In this document: piece after piece, positions 1 through 9,728 of the stretch
How the letters are laid out: each line of letters opens with the position of its first letter
How positions within the stretch are numbered: the stretch's first letter is position 1
DNA from: Fundidesulfovibrio putealis DSM 16056
Lineage (GTDB): Bacteria > Desulfobacterota > Desulfovibrionia > Desulfovibrionales > Desulfovibrionaceae
Direction of reading: 5' to 3'
NCBI RefSeq assembly: GCF_000429325.1
Contig: NZ_AUBQ01000013.1
Span: 186,001-250,000 of the forward strand
DNA: 64,000 bases
Position numbers and translations under genes: made by a program
Notes under the pieces: model-generated
What the model was told of the DNA's origin: nothing
The model's input: only the letters and a program-made list of their open reading frames with translations
Database searches by the model: none

Positions 1-109
1 TTGCCGATCCCCTGGCAACCAGATTCCTGGCCTTGTTGACCGCGCATCCAGACACAAACACTAGTGATACCAGCATGATCGCGGTAAGCGAAAGAGTGAG
101 CGCTCGCAT
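1..109 (-). CDS. Lipoprotein N-terminus (partial, runs off window)
   Basis: Only the first 36 codons lie in the window. The reading starts with an ATG at 109, shortly after a purine-rich GAGGAC. The peptide begins MRALTLSLTAIM, followed by a hydrophobic stretch and the lipobox VSGC, then polar residues (AVNKARN). This is a standard type II signal peptide, so the product should be exported and lipid-anchored at the cysteine near residue 22. The rest of the protein is outside the window and its function cannot be told. It lies downstream of the ferredoxin gene on the same strand, separated by about 210 bp that carries an AT-rich inverted repeat, so it probably has its own promoter. Confidence 0.7.
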   Translation of the reverse strand, partial: MRALTLSLTAIMLVSLVFVSGCAVNKARNLVARGSA

Positions 110-182
110 GATTCGTCCTCCGATCGTGGTTGCGCCGGGAACCCCGGCGGCCGCCCCCAGCCGAGGCAGGCAACGTCGGACT

Positions 183-225
183 AAACAATAAAAAATGATT
201 GTGCAACAATAACTTTTTATTGTTT
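183..225. promoter_or_regulatory. AT-rich inverted repeat between two leftward genes
   Basis: AAACAATAAAAA at 183-194 is exactly complementary in reverse to 214-225, with a 19-bp spacer. It is markedly AT-rich in a GC-rich region. It lies between the ferredoxin stop (324) and the lipoprotein start (109). It could be an operator or promoter region for the lipoprotein gene, or a weak terminator for the ferredoxin gene; the sequence does not decide. No gene is seen in 110-323. Confidence 0.4.
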
Positions 226-323
226 TGGCTTCCACTTGATTCCAAAACCGGAATGGCCGCCCAGGCGATTAACCCGGACGGCCACCCAAGGCAGACAGAG
301 GCAGGCAGGAGACAGTTTTCGTC

Positions 324-626
324 TTACAGCAAGAGGTCTTCGGCGGCCTGGCCATTCTCCAGGGCGTCGAGGATCTCGTCGACTTTTTCTTCGCTATCGA
401 TTTTTCCGTACCACCAGGCTTCGGGATAGACAATCATCACCGGGCCGTCCTCGCACTGTTTCAGGCAGCCCGAACCCGTGATCAGGACGTCCAGCCCGCG
501 ATCCAGGATTTCGGTCTCCATGTACTGGAGGAGGCTTCCGCCCTGCTTGAAGCAGACGCCCTTTGGTTCGCCCTTGGCGCGGAAGCTGTTGCAGACCAAT
601 ATGTGATGCTTCGGCTTGTTGACCAT
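324..626 (-). CDS. Thioredoxin-like [2Fe-2S] ferredoxin, nif-linked
   Basis: A 100-residue protein, MVNKPKHHILVCNSF onward. A first cysteine pair (VCNSF and GVCFKQGG, 12 residues between) and a second (SGCLKQCEDGP) give the four ligands of a thioredoxin-fold [2Fe-2S] ferredoxin. Members of this family (the Clostridium pasteurianum type) are known to interact with nitrogenase MoFe protein and often sit in nif clusters. The ATG at 626 is chosen over an upstream ATG at 674 because GGAG lies nine bases before it and homology begins there; the upstream extension runs into a repeat. It follows nifK on the same strand but 430 bp of repeats intervene, so it may be transcribed separately. Its role as an electron carrier to nitrogenase is inferred from position. 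Confidence 0.85.
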   Translation of the reverse strand: MVNKPKHHILVCNSFRAKGEPKGVCFKQGGSLLQYMETEILDRGLDVLITGSGCLKQCEDGPVMIVYPEAWWYGKIDSEEKVDEILDALENGQAAEDLLL

Positions 627-657
627 TTCGTGAACTCCATTTGGCTTCTTGATGAAG

Positions 658-702
658 ATGGGGCTCCGCCCCATACCCGGCCAGGGCTCTGCCCTGGACC
701 CT
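658..702. repeat. Double stem-loop repeat (copy 1)
   Basis: Two adjacent hairpins: GGGGCTCCGCCCC and CCAGGGCTCTGCCCTGG. Read on the minus strand this is GGGTCCAGGGCAGAGCCCTGG followed by a GGGCGGAGCCC-type hairpin, the same two-hairpin arrangement as at 53706-53747. Such GC hairpins are scattered between genes in Desulfovibrio-type genomes and usually act as terminators or degraded mobile palindromes. It begins about 30 bp upstream of the ferredoxin start. Confidence 0.6.
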
Positions 703-731
703 CAGTTGGCTTCGCGACCGGGTGCTGGGTG

Positions 732-843
732 CGGCGGCTGGGGGCTGTCCCGTCCGTGCCCTGCGCGGCGGGCTAGAACCGATGCGAAGACGATTCGTCG
801 CCCGTCGCGCAGGGCACGACCGTGACAACCCCCAACCCCGCCG
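732..843. repeat. Long imperfect palindromic repeat (copy 1)
   Basis: About 112 bp that folds into a single long hairpin with roughly 40-bp arms. The inner arms GTGCCCTGCGCG/CGCGCAGGGCAC are perfect. The apical ~26 bases (read on the minus strand) are GACGAATCGTCTTCGCATCG followed by GTTCTA, nearly the same as in the copy at 53535-53642, which is in the opposite orientation relative to this one. No open frame is convincing here. It fits a REP/MITE-like non-autonomous element. It occupies the gap between nifK and the ferredoxin gene. Confidence 0.7.
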
Positions 844-960
844 AAACTCCAGTCAGTCGCGTTCGAACACGAGGCTGATATACTGTCGGTTCACTCCAGC
901 AGCGCAAGTAACCACTGTTCCAGAACTTCATTCCAACGCGCTCGAATGCGAAGCTACCTA

Positions 961-1017
961 AAAGTTTTTGAAGGAGTGTCCAGAGAGGAAACTTTTTTCA
1001 AAAAGTTTCCTCTCTGG
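961..1017. repeat. Terminator-type repeat with perfect 18-bp stem, after nifK
   Basis: AAAGTTTTTGAAGGAG is followed by a perfect hairpin (980-997 paired with 1000-1017) of CCAGAGAGGAAACTTTTT with a two-base loop. The T-run is inside the stem. A close relative, with the same AAAGTTTTTGAAGGAG lead and a GAGAGGAAA(A)CTTTTT stem, lies at 35436-35490 after recA. It sits 38 bp beyond the nifK stop, so it probably ends the nif transcript on the minus strand. Confidence 0.65.
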
Positions 1018-1055
1018 CCGCCGGAGGCATTCTCCTGCCTCTCCTCGTTGTATCC

Positions 1056-2444
1056 CTAGTACACCAACTCGAAGGAGCTTTCCGGCTCGTCGCGGTCGCG
1101 CCGGGTCAGGAAGAGGTCGAGCATCTTTTCCATCAGTCGCAGGGCTCCCTTGTATCCCACGGTGGGGAAGTAGGTGTGTCCCATGCGGTCCACGATGGGG
1201 AATCCGTGGCGCAGGTGCGGGATGTCCTCGTCACGGGCGATGTACTTGCAGTAGGTGTTGCCGATGATGAGGTCCACGGGCTCCTGCTTGATCCACTGGT
1301 GGAGGATGAACATGTCGCCGGGGCACTTCACCTTGGTGACGCCTTCAGCAGGGGTTCCCTTGATGATTTCGTTGATGGTGCGTTCGAACTTGTTGCCGGG
1401 GGTTCCCGAGACCACGTAGGCCGGGATCATGTCCAGCTCGATGCACAGCTTGGTAAGGCCGATCAGCTGATCGGGGTCTCCGGCCAGGGCCACGCGCTTG
1501 CCGAAGAAGTACTGGTTGTAGTCGCTCATGACGTCCACGACCTGTCCGCGCTCGAAGTCGATGATCTCGGGCACGGCCTTGCCGGACATCTTGTGCAGGG
1601 CCATGATGTAGTCGTCGGTGGCTCCGAGGCTTATGGGCAGGCCCATGATCTGGCAGGGGACCTTGTGCTCGGAGTCCAGCATCTTGGCCGCGTGGGCGGT
1701 GGCCCACTCGCCCAGGCCGATGGTGCCGATGGCATCGCCGGAGGAGACGATGTCCGCGACCTTGGCGCCGCCCTTGGGGTACATCTCGAACTTGCCGGTA
1801 AGCGGCGCGTTCAGCACGCCCGAGGTGTCGGGGAAGACGTTGGCGGCAACGCCCATCTCCAGGGCCAGGCGCTTGATCTCCGCCATGTCGGCGGGCTCGC
1901 AGAAGCCGGGGATGATGTTTAACTTGCCGTTCTTCTCGCCGGTGGACTTGGCCAGGTTCTTGACCATGCCGCCCACCATGTTGGCGTAGCCCGTGACGTG
2001 CGAACCCACGTAGGAGGGGGTATTGCAGTAGATCACGTTCTTGCCGGCGGGCACCTTGCCGTCCACGCGGGCCTTTTCGACGATCTGGTTCATGTCGTCG
2101 CCGATGGTCTCGGAGAGGCAGGTGGTGTGCACCGCGATCACTTCGGGCTCGTACACCTCGAAGATGTTCTGGATGGCGGTGAGCAGGTTGGCCTGCCCGC
2201 CGAACACCGAGGAACCTTCGGTGAAGGAGCTGGTCGCGGCGCTGATGGGCTCCTTGGTGTGCCTGGTGAGGGCGGAGCGGTGGTAGGCGCAGCAGCCCTG
2301 GGAGCCGTGGGAGTGCGGCAGGCATCCGTGGATGCCCAGGGCGGCGTACATGGCGCCGACGGGCTGACAGGTTTTTGCCGGGTTGATGGAGAGGGCCTTC
2401 CTCTCCACCGTTATTTCTTTCGGGGTATGCCGTAAGAGTGCCAT
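1056..2444 (-). CDS. nifK: Nitrogenase MoFe protein beta subunit
   Basis: 462 residues. NifK pairs with NifD to form the MoFe protein that reduces N2 in the cytoplasm; the P-cluster bridges the two subunits. P-cluster cysteines are seen in CQPVGA (Cys26), HGSQGCCAYH (Cys51) and HTTCLSETIGDD (Cys109). The length matches the shorter anaerobe-type NifK and lacks the N-terminal extension of Azotobacter NifK. The start ATG lies 12 bases after the nifD stop on the minus strand and is preceded by a good GGAGG, so the two are co-expressed. Unlike the usual order, no nifE follows; a repeat-filled gap does. Identification is secure. Confidence 0.97.
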   Translation of the reverse strand: MALLRHTPKEITVERKALSINPAKTCQPVGAMYAALGIHGCLPHSHGSQGCCAYHRSALTRHTKEPISAATSSFTEGSSVFGGQANLLTAIQNIFEVYEPEVIAVHTTCLSETIGDDMNQIVEKARVDGKVPAGKNVIYCNTPSYVGSHVTGYANMVGGMVKNLAKSTGEKNGKLNIIPGFCEPADMAEIKRLALEMGVAANVFPDTSGVLNAPLTGKFEMYPKGGAKVADIVSSGDAIGTIGLGEWATAHAAKMLDSEHKVPCQIMGLPISLGATDDYIMALHKMSGKAVPEIIDFERGQVVDVMSDYNQYFFGKRVALAGDPDQLIGLTKLCIELDMIPAYVVSGTPGNKFERTINEIIKGTPAEGVTKVKCPGDMFILHQWIKQEPVDLIIGNTYCKYIARDEDIPHLRHGFPIVDRMGHTYFPTVGYKGALRLMEKMLDLFLTRRDRDEPESSFELVY

Positions 2445-2456
2445 GATCCTATCCTC

Positions 2457-4109
2457 CTAGCTGGCCACGTAGCAGGCGGTGAGTTCGGGTCCCTCGGACT
2501 GCCAGGGGGCCTTCACCTTGCTCCAGACCTTGCTGTTCACCATGCGGTCGATGTCTTTGTAGTAGTTCACCGCGCCCTTGAATCCGGCGTAGGGTCCGCC
2601 GTAGTCGTAGGAGTGCAGCTGCTTCAAGGGCACGCCCATCTTCTGCACGGAGTACTTTTCCTTGATGCCTGCGCAGAAGATGTCGGGCTTGTACATCTCG
2701 ATCAGCTTGTCGGTTTCGTACTGGTTCAGGTCGTCGATGATCATGGTCTTCTTGGGCATGTCGGGGATGAGCCCTTCATAGTCCTTGAACTTCAGTCCGG
2801 CTTCCTCGCGGGCCTTGATCTCCTCGGGAGTCAGGCGGGCGCGGTAGTTCTTGGGATCGGCTTCGACTTCCAGCTCCTCGATGTTGCGCGAGTCGGCGTC
2901 CACCTTGATGGTGGGGATGACGTGACGGCCTTCGTAGTCGTCGCGGTGTCCGAACTCGTAGCCCGCCGCCAGGGTGGTCATGCCAAGCTCATGGAAGAGC
3001 TCCTGGTAGTGGTGGGCGCGCGATCCGCCCACGAAGATCATGGCCGTCTTGCCGGTGGTGCGGGGCTTGATCTGAGCCAGGGCGGTCTCGACGATGGGCA
3101 TTTCCTCGGCGATGACCTTCTCCACGCGGTCGATGAGCTCCTTGTCGCCGAAGTGGGCGGCGATGCGGCGAAGCGACTTGGCGGTGGCGTTGGCTCCGAT
3201 GAAGTTCACCTTGATCCAGGGGATGCCGTACTTGGTCTCCAGCATGTCGGCCACGTAGTTGATGGACCGGTGGCACATGACGCAGGAGAGGTCGGCCATC
3301 TGGGCGGAGGCGAAGTCATTGTAGGTGGAGTTGCCGGAGAAGGTGGCGTTCACGGTGATGCCGCACTTTTCCATGATGCGATCGATCTCGAAGGCGTCGC
3401 CGCCGATGTTGTACTCGCCCAGCATGTTGATGGAGTACTTGCCGGTGCGCTCGGGCTTGTCGGAGGTGCCGACGACCTCGGTGAAGATCTTGTTGTTGGC
3501 GATGTGGTGGCCAGCGGACTGGGACACGCCCTTGTAGCCTTCGCAGGAGAAGCCGAAGATGTTGATGCCGAGCTTCTCCTTCATCTTGCGGGCCACGGCG
3601 TGCACGTCGTCGCCGATGAGGCCGACGGGGCAGGTGGAGAAGATGGCGATCGCCTTGGGCTTGAAGATGTCGTAGGCCTCCTGGATGGCCGCAGCCAGCT
3701 TCTTCTCGCCGCCGAAGATGATGTCTTCATCCTGCATGTCCGTGGAGAACGCGTAAGGGATGAAGTTCTCCGCGCCGGGGGCGGAGGCGTCGGTCTGGTT
3801 GCGCCTGGTCAGCCAGGAGTAGAAACCGCAGCCGATGGGGCCGTGGGTGATGTTCACGATGTCGCGGGTGGGGCCAAGGATAACGCCCTTGCAGCCCGCG
3901 TAGGTGCAGCCGCGCTGCGTGATGATGCCGGGGACGGTGCGGACGTTGGAGAGAATCTCGCGGTCCTCGGGTCCGTCGGTTTCCTTGATGAATATCTGCT
4001 GGGAGCGCTTGCGGCCGACCTTGGGCGGGTACTTGGCCAGAAGCTCCTTCTTGGCTTCTTCCGGGTCGAGCGTCGGGCTGACCAGGTGGTCTTTCATCGG
4101 GGCGTCCAT
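2457..4109 (-). CDS. nifD: Nitrogenase MoFe protein alpha subunit
   Basis: 550 residues. The alpha subunit holds the FeMo-cofactor. P-cluster ligands are visible in RGCTYAGCKG, GPIGCGFYSW and STCPVGLIGDD. The FeMo-co cysteine is in MCHRSINY and the histidine ligand in LHSYDYGGPY. The protein is about 50-60 residues longer than Azotobacter NifD, with an extra acidic segment before the cofactor histidine (around residues 380-440), as in clostridial and Desulfovibrio NifD. These motifs mark the molybdenum enzyme, not VnfD or AnfD. It sits between nifI2 and nifK in the operon. Confidence 0.97.
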   Translation of the reverse strand: MDAPMKDHLVSPTLDPEEAKKELLAKYPPKVGRKRSQQIFIKETDGPEDREILSNVRTVPGIITQRGCTYAGCKGVILGPTRDIVNITHGPIGCGFYSWLTRRNQTDASAPGAENFIPYAFSTDMQDEDIIFGGEKKLAAAIQEAYDIFKPKAIAIFSTCPVGLIGDDVHAVARKMKEKLGINIFGFSCEGYKGVSQSAGHHIANNKIFTEVVGTSDKPERTGKYSINMLGEYNIGGDAFEIDRIMEKCGITVNATFSGNSTYNDFASAQMADLSCVMCHRSINYVADMLETKYGIPWIKVNFIGANATAKSLRRIAAHFGDKELIDRVEKVIAEEMPIVETALAQIKPRTTGKTAMIFVGGSRAHHYQELFHELGMTTLAAGYEFGHRDDYEGRHVIPTIKVDADSRNIEELEVEADPKNYRARLTPEEIKAREEAGLKFKDYEGLIPDMPKKTMIIDDLNQYETDKLIEMYKPDIFCAGIKEKYSVQKMGVPLKQLHSYDYGGPYAGFKGAVNYYKDIDRMVNSKVWSKVKAPWQSEGPELTACYVAS

Positions 4110-4146
4110 GATGCTTCCCTCTTATGATGGCTGGCGCTTGGGCCGT

Positions 4147-4521
4147 TTATTCGATGGCGCAGGCGCCAGATTCGCCGGTGCGCACCCGCACCGAGTCCGA
4201 CAGGGGCAGGATGAAGATCTTGCCGTCGCCGGGCTTTCCGGTCTTGTTGACGGAGCTTATCGCTTCAACCACGGTGCCGACCTTTTCGTCGGGGACGACC
4301 ACGGTCACCATGCGCTTGGCGAAGAGCTTCCCCTTGCTGCCCAGGATCTCGGCGGCTTCCTGGTTGCCCGCAGCGGCGGCGGCGGCCACTTCCGCGTTCA
4401 CCAGGCCCTTGCCCCGGCCCCAGGCCTCGTGGGCGAAGAAGGCCGCGATACCTGCGTCGGTGAGGGCCTGCTTGGTCTGGTTCATCTTGTTCATGCGAAC
4501 GACTGCGATGACTTCCTTCAT
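4147..4521 (-). CDS. nifI2: PII-like nitrogenase regulator NifI2
   Basis: 124 residues of the GlnB/PII superfamily: MKEVIAVVRMNKMNQTK start, a long T-loop, and the C-terminal GDGKIFILPLSDSVRVRTGE signature. In methanogens and other anaerobes NifI1 and NifI2 form a complex that binds the MoFe protein and switches nitrogenase off when nitrogen is plentiful, relieved by 2-oxoglutarate. The T-loop contains an Ala-rich insertion (AAAAAAGNQ) that is typical of NifI2 rather than canonical PII. The ATG overlaps the nifI1 stop (ATGA), so translation is coupled. The role here is inferred from family and position. Confidence 0.93.
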   Translation of the reverse strand: MKEVIAVVRMNKMNQTKQALTDAGIAAFFAHEAWGRGKGLVNAEVAAAAAAGNQEAAEILGSKGKLFAKRMVTVVVPDEKVGTVVEAISSVNKTGKPGDGKIFILPLSDSVRVRTGESGACAIE

Positions 4522-4880
4522 GGCCTGGCCTCCCCAATCGAAGACAGGTCGGTCTCCTTCACGCCGGAGCTGATGGTGAACATCTCGTCAACGGGGGAGA
4601 CGAAGATCTTGCCGTCGCCGAAGTTGCCCTTTCCGCCGGTGCGGGCGGCGTCCACGATGGTCTTGATGACGTAGTCCTTGTCCTTCTCGGACACGACGGT
4701 CATGATCTGGACCTTGGGGATTTCGTCGTAGGTCACTTCGCCGATCTTTATGCCGCGCTGCTTGCCACGACCGGCCACGGCCAGTTTGGTGGCGGCCGGG
4801 AAGCCGGATTCCATGAGTGCGGCCATGACGTCGTCAGCCTTCTCGGGGCGGACGATGGAGCGGATCATGATAAGGGACAT
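4518..4880 (-). CDS. nifI1: PII-like nitrogenase regulator NifI1
   Basis: 120 residues of the PII superfamily (MSLIMIRSIVRPEKADDVM, then GRGKQRGIKIGE and GDGKIFVSPVDE). It is the partner of NifI2 in post-translational nitrogenase switch-off. The gene follows nifH by 39 bp with AGGAG before its ATG and overlaps nifI2 by four bases. The nifH-I1-I2-D-K order is the one found in strict anaerobes and archaea and is absent from aerobic diazotrophs. The conserved uridylylation tyrosine context of enteric GlnB is not obvious, as usual for NifI1. Confidence 0.93.
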   Translation of the reverse strand: MSLIMIRSIVRPEKADDVMAALMESGFPAATKLAVAGRGKQRGIKIGEVTYDEIPKVQIMTVVSEKDKDYVIKTIVDAARTGGKGNFGDGKIFVSPVDEMFTISSGVKETDLSSIGEARP

Positions 4881-4919
4881 GCTGTATTCTCCTGCCTTTC
4901 TTGATTATTTCGCTGATGC

Positions 4920-6949
<2,030 letters not shown>

Positions 6950-7160
6950 AGCCCTGCGGGGAATCCTGACCGGCATCAGCGCGACAGAGCCGCGGACTCC
7001 CGCGCGGGGGCTGGCCGGACAGCGGTGCGTCCACCGGGCGTCCACCGGCCCGGACCAGTCGACAAGCCAGGCCAAAGGCGGTAACCCGGCCCTTCCAGGC
7101 GCCTGCTCGCCGCGTGTGCGCCATAGGCCAAACTGCCTTCCTCACAAGGAGATTTTTGCC

Positions 7161-7961
7161 ATGATGCTTGTGTATCTGATGCTCTACGCCCTGGCGGGCG
7201 CTGCGGCCGGAGTGCTGGCCGGACTTCTGGGCGTGGGCGGCGGCATCGTCATCGTGCCGGTGCTGTCGGTTCTGTTCGTGTGGCAGGGGCTTCCCACGGA
7301 ATACCTGATGCAGATGGCCCTGGGCACGTCCCTGGCCTCCATCATGTTCACGTCCATCTCCAGCATGCGCGCCCACCACAAGCACGGCGCGGTGCGCTGG
7401 AACGTGGTCAAGATGATCACCCCCGGCATCGTCATCGGCACGCTGCTTGGCTCCAAGCTGGCGGCCTGGCTGTCCTCGGGATTCCTGAAGGGCTTCTTCG
7501 TCTGCTTCCTGTACTTCGTCGCCGCCCAGATGTTTTTGAACTTCAAGCCCAAACCCAGCCGCGAGATCCCGGGCTTTGGCGCCACGTCCGGCGTGGGCGG
7601 CTTCATCGGCGTCATCTCCGCCCTGGTGGGCATCGGCGGCGGCACCCTGACCGTACCCTTCATGACCTTCTGCAACATCCCCATGCACCAGGCCGTGGGA
7701 ACTGGCGCGGCCATCGGCTTCCCCATCGCCGTTGCCGGGACCGTGGGATACATTTTCGGCGGCATGGACAAGGCCGGGCTGCCCGATTACTCTCTGGGCT
7801 TCATCTACCTGCCCGCCATGGTGGGCCTGGTGGTGTTCAGCATGCTCACCGCCCCCACCGGCGCAAAGATCGCGCACAAGCTGCCCGTGGCCAAGCTCAA
7901 GAAGGTCTTCGCGGCCTTCCTGCTGATCATGGCCACCAGAATGCTGTTCCAGATTCTGTAA
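7161..7961 (+). CDS. TauE/SafE family membrane exporter
   Basis: 266 residues, almost all hydrophobic, with about eight membrane segments. The two glycine-rich repeats typical of the family are seen: GLLGVGGGIVIVPVL near residue 20 and ISALVGIGGGTLTVPFM near residue 155. TauE/SafE proteins export small sulfur anions such as sulfite or sulfoacetate, or take up other organic acids. AAGGAGA stands eight bases before the ATG. The next gene starts 36 bp downstream on the same strand. The substrate cannot be told from the sequence; it is one of three such proteins in the window. Confidence 0.85.
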   Translation: MMLVYLMLYALAGAAAGVLAGLLGVGGGIVIVPVLSVLFVWQGLPTEYLMQMALGTSLASIMFTSISSMRAHHKHGAVRWNVVKMITPGIVIGTLLGSKLAAWLSSGFLKGFFVCFLYFVAAQMFLNFKPKPSREIPGFGATSGVGGFIGVISALVGIGGGTLTVPFMTFCNIPMHQAVGTGAAIGFPIAVAGTVGYIFGGMDKAGLPDYSLGFIYLPAMVGLVVFSMLTAPTGAKIAHKLPVAKLKKVFAAFLLIMATRMLFQIL

Positions 7962-7997
7962 TCCAGGTAGAGGGAGCGTCATGCTCAGGAGCCTTAC

Positions 7998-9728
7998 ATG
8001 AATGATCTCTCCCTCTGCTCGCATGACCATGAGGCCGTCCGTCTGCTGGAGGGCCTCATGGACGCCAACCCATGCGGCGTGGTGATCACCGCCCCGGACG
8101 GACGCATCGAGCGCGTCAACCCCGCCTTCACCGCCATCACCGGCTACGAACCGCACGAAGCCGTTGGCCAGACTCCGCGCATCCTCAAGTCCGAACGCCA
8201 CGACAAAGCCTTCTACACCGCCCTCTGGGACGAGCTGATCGAACTCGGCCACTGGGAAGGCGAAATCTGGAACCGCCGCAAATCCGGCGAGACCTACCCC
8301 GAGCGCCTCACCATCCAGGCGGTGTTCTCGCCCGAGGGGCGCCTCGAGCACTACGTGGCCGTGTTCAGCGACCTCTCCGACGTGAAGCTCCACAAGGAAC
8401 TCCTGCTCCACAGCGCCTACCACGACGGGCTCACCAGCCTGCCCAACCGCGACCTCTTCCTGGACCGCCTGGGCATGGCCCTGCGACAGGCCCGCCAGGA
8501 CGGCCAGACCCTGGGCGTCATCTGCCTGGACCTGGACCGCTTCAAGGCCGTCAACGAGAGCCTGGGACACGTGGTCGGGGACATCGTCCTCTCCGAGGTG
8601 GGCGTAAGGCTCACGAAACTGCTGCGCCAGGCCGACACCCTGGCGCGCCTCTCCGGCGACGCCTTCGCCATGCTGCTCACCGGACTGCGCGACCCGCAGG
8701 ACGCAGCGCACGTGGCCGGGCGCGTCCTTACCAGCCTCGCCGAGCCCATGTCCCTCCAGGGGCAGGATCTGCACATCGGCGCGAGCCTGGGCCTTACCAT
8801 CGCGCCCACGGACGGGATCGACCCCGCCCAGCTGCTGCAGAACGCCGAAATAGCCATGTACCGGGCCAAGGAAGAGGGCCGCAACAACTTCCAGTTCTTC
8901 ACCGAGGACCTGGGCGAGCGCGTCTCCCACAACCTCAGGCTGGAGAACGCCCTGCGCAAGGCCCTCACCCGGGAGGAGTTCGTCCTCCACTACCAGCCGC
9001 GCGTGGACGTGTTCACCGGCGAGATCAAGGGCATGGAGGCCCTGGTGCGCTGGCAGCGCCCGGATGGACAGCTGGTCGGGCCGGGCGATTTCATCGCCCT
9101 GGCCGAGGAGACCGGACTCATCGTGCCGCTTGGCGAATGGGTGTTGGAGGAAGCCTGCCGCCAGACGCACTTCTGGACCGGGCAGGGCCTTGGCGAGCCC
9201 AAGGTGTCCGTGAACCTCTCGCCGCGCCAGTTGGAGCTTCCCGGATTCGCGGCACGGGTGCTGGCGATCCTCGAGCGCACCGGCCTGTCGCCCTTCCAGC
9301 TGGAGGTGGAGATCACCGAGAACGTGTTCTTCAAATGCTTCGACACCGCGCGCACCTGCCTGGGCGATCTGGCCGCCGCAGGCATCACCGTGGCCCTGGA
9401 CGACTTCGGCACCGGCTATTCCTCGCTGACCTACCTGAAACGCCTGCCCATCGGCACGCTCAAGATCGACAAATCCTTCGTGGACGGACTGCCCGACGAC
9501 GCGGACGACGCGGGCATCGTCACGGCGGTGGTGTCCATCGCCGCCACCCTGGGCATGCAGGTGGTGGCCGAGGGCGTGGAGAACTTCAGGCAGCTGGAAT
9601 TTTTGCGCTCGCTGAACTGCTGCGACGGCTTCCAGGGCTATCTGTTCGCCCGGCCCGTGCCGCCCATGGAGTTTGCGGCCCTGCTGCGGCGCGGCGCATA
9701 TCTGCTGCCGGAACCGGAGCGCACATGA
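7998..9728 (+). CDS. PAS-degenerate GGDEF-EAL c-di-GMP phosphodiesterase
   Basis: 576 residues with PAS (about 15-130), GGDEF (about 145-300) and EAL (about 315-560) domains. The PAS part has the NPAFTAITGYEPHEAVGQ signature. The GGDEF active site reads SGDAF, so cyclase activity is probably lost and the domain may only bind GTP. The EAL domain keeps its catalytic set: MEALVRW, NLSPRQLE, EITENV, DDFGTGYSSL, KIDKSFV and VAEGVEN. It should therefore degrade c-di-GMP to pGpG. No membrane segment is seen, so it is cytoplasmic. Its stop codon overlaps the nifV-like start (ATGA), so the two proteins are made together. Confidence 0.92.
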   Translation: MNDLSLCSHDHEAVRLLEGLMDANPCGVVITAPDGRIERVNPAFTAITGYEPHEAVGQTPRILKSERHDKAFYTALWDELIELGHWEGEIWNRRKSGETYPERLTIQAVFSPEGRLEHYVAVFSDLSDVKLHKELLLHSAYHDGLTSLPNRDLFLDRLGMALRQARQDGQTLGVICLDLDRFKAVNESLGHVVGDIVLSEVGVRLTKLLRQADTLARLSGDAFAMLLTGLRDPQDAAHVAGRVLTSLAEPMSLQGQDLHIGASLGLTIAPTDGIDPAQLLQNAEIAMYRAKEEGRNNFQFFTEDLGERVSHNLRLENALRKALTREEFVLHYQPRVDVFTGEIKGMEALVRWQRPDGQLVGPGDFIALAEETGLIVPLGEWVLEEACRQTHFWTGQGLGEPKVSVNLSPRQLELPGFAARVLAILERTGLSPFQLEVEITENVFFKCFDTARTCLGDLAAAGITVALDDFGTGYSSLTYLKRLPIGTLKIDKSFVDGLPDDADDAGIVTAVVSIAATLGMQVVAEGVENFRQLEFLRSLNCCDGFQGYLFARPVPPMEFAALLRRGAYLLPEPERT

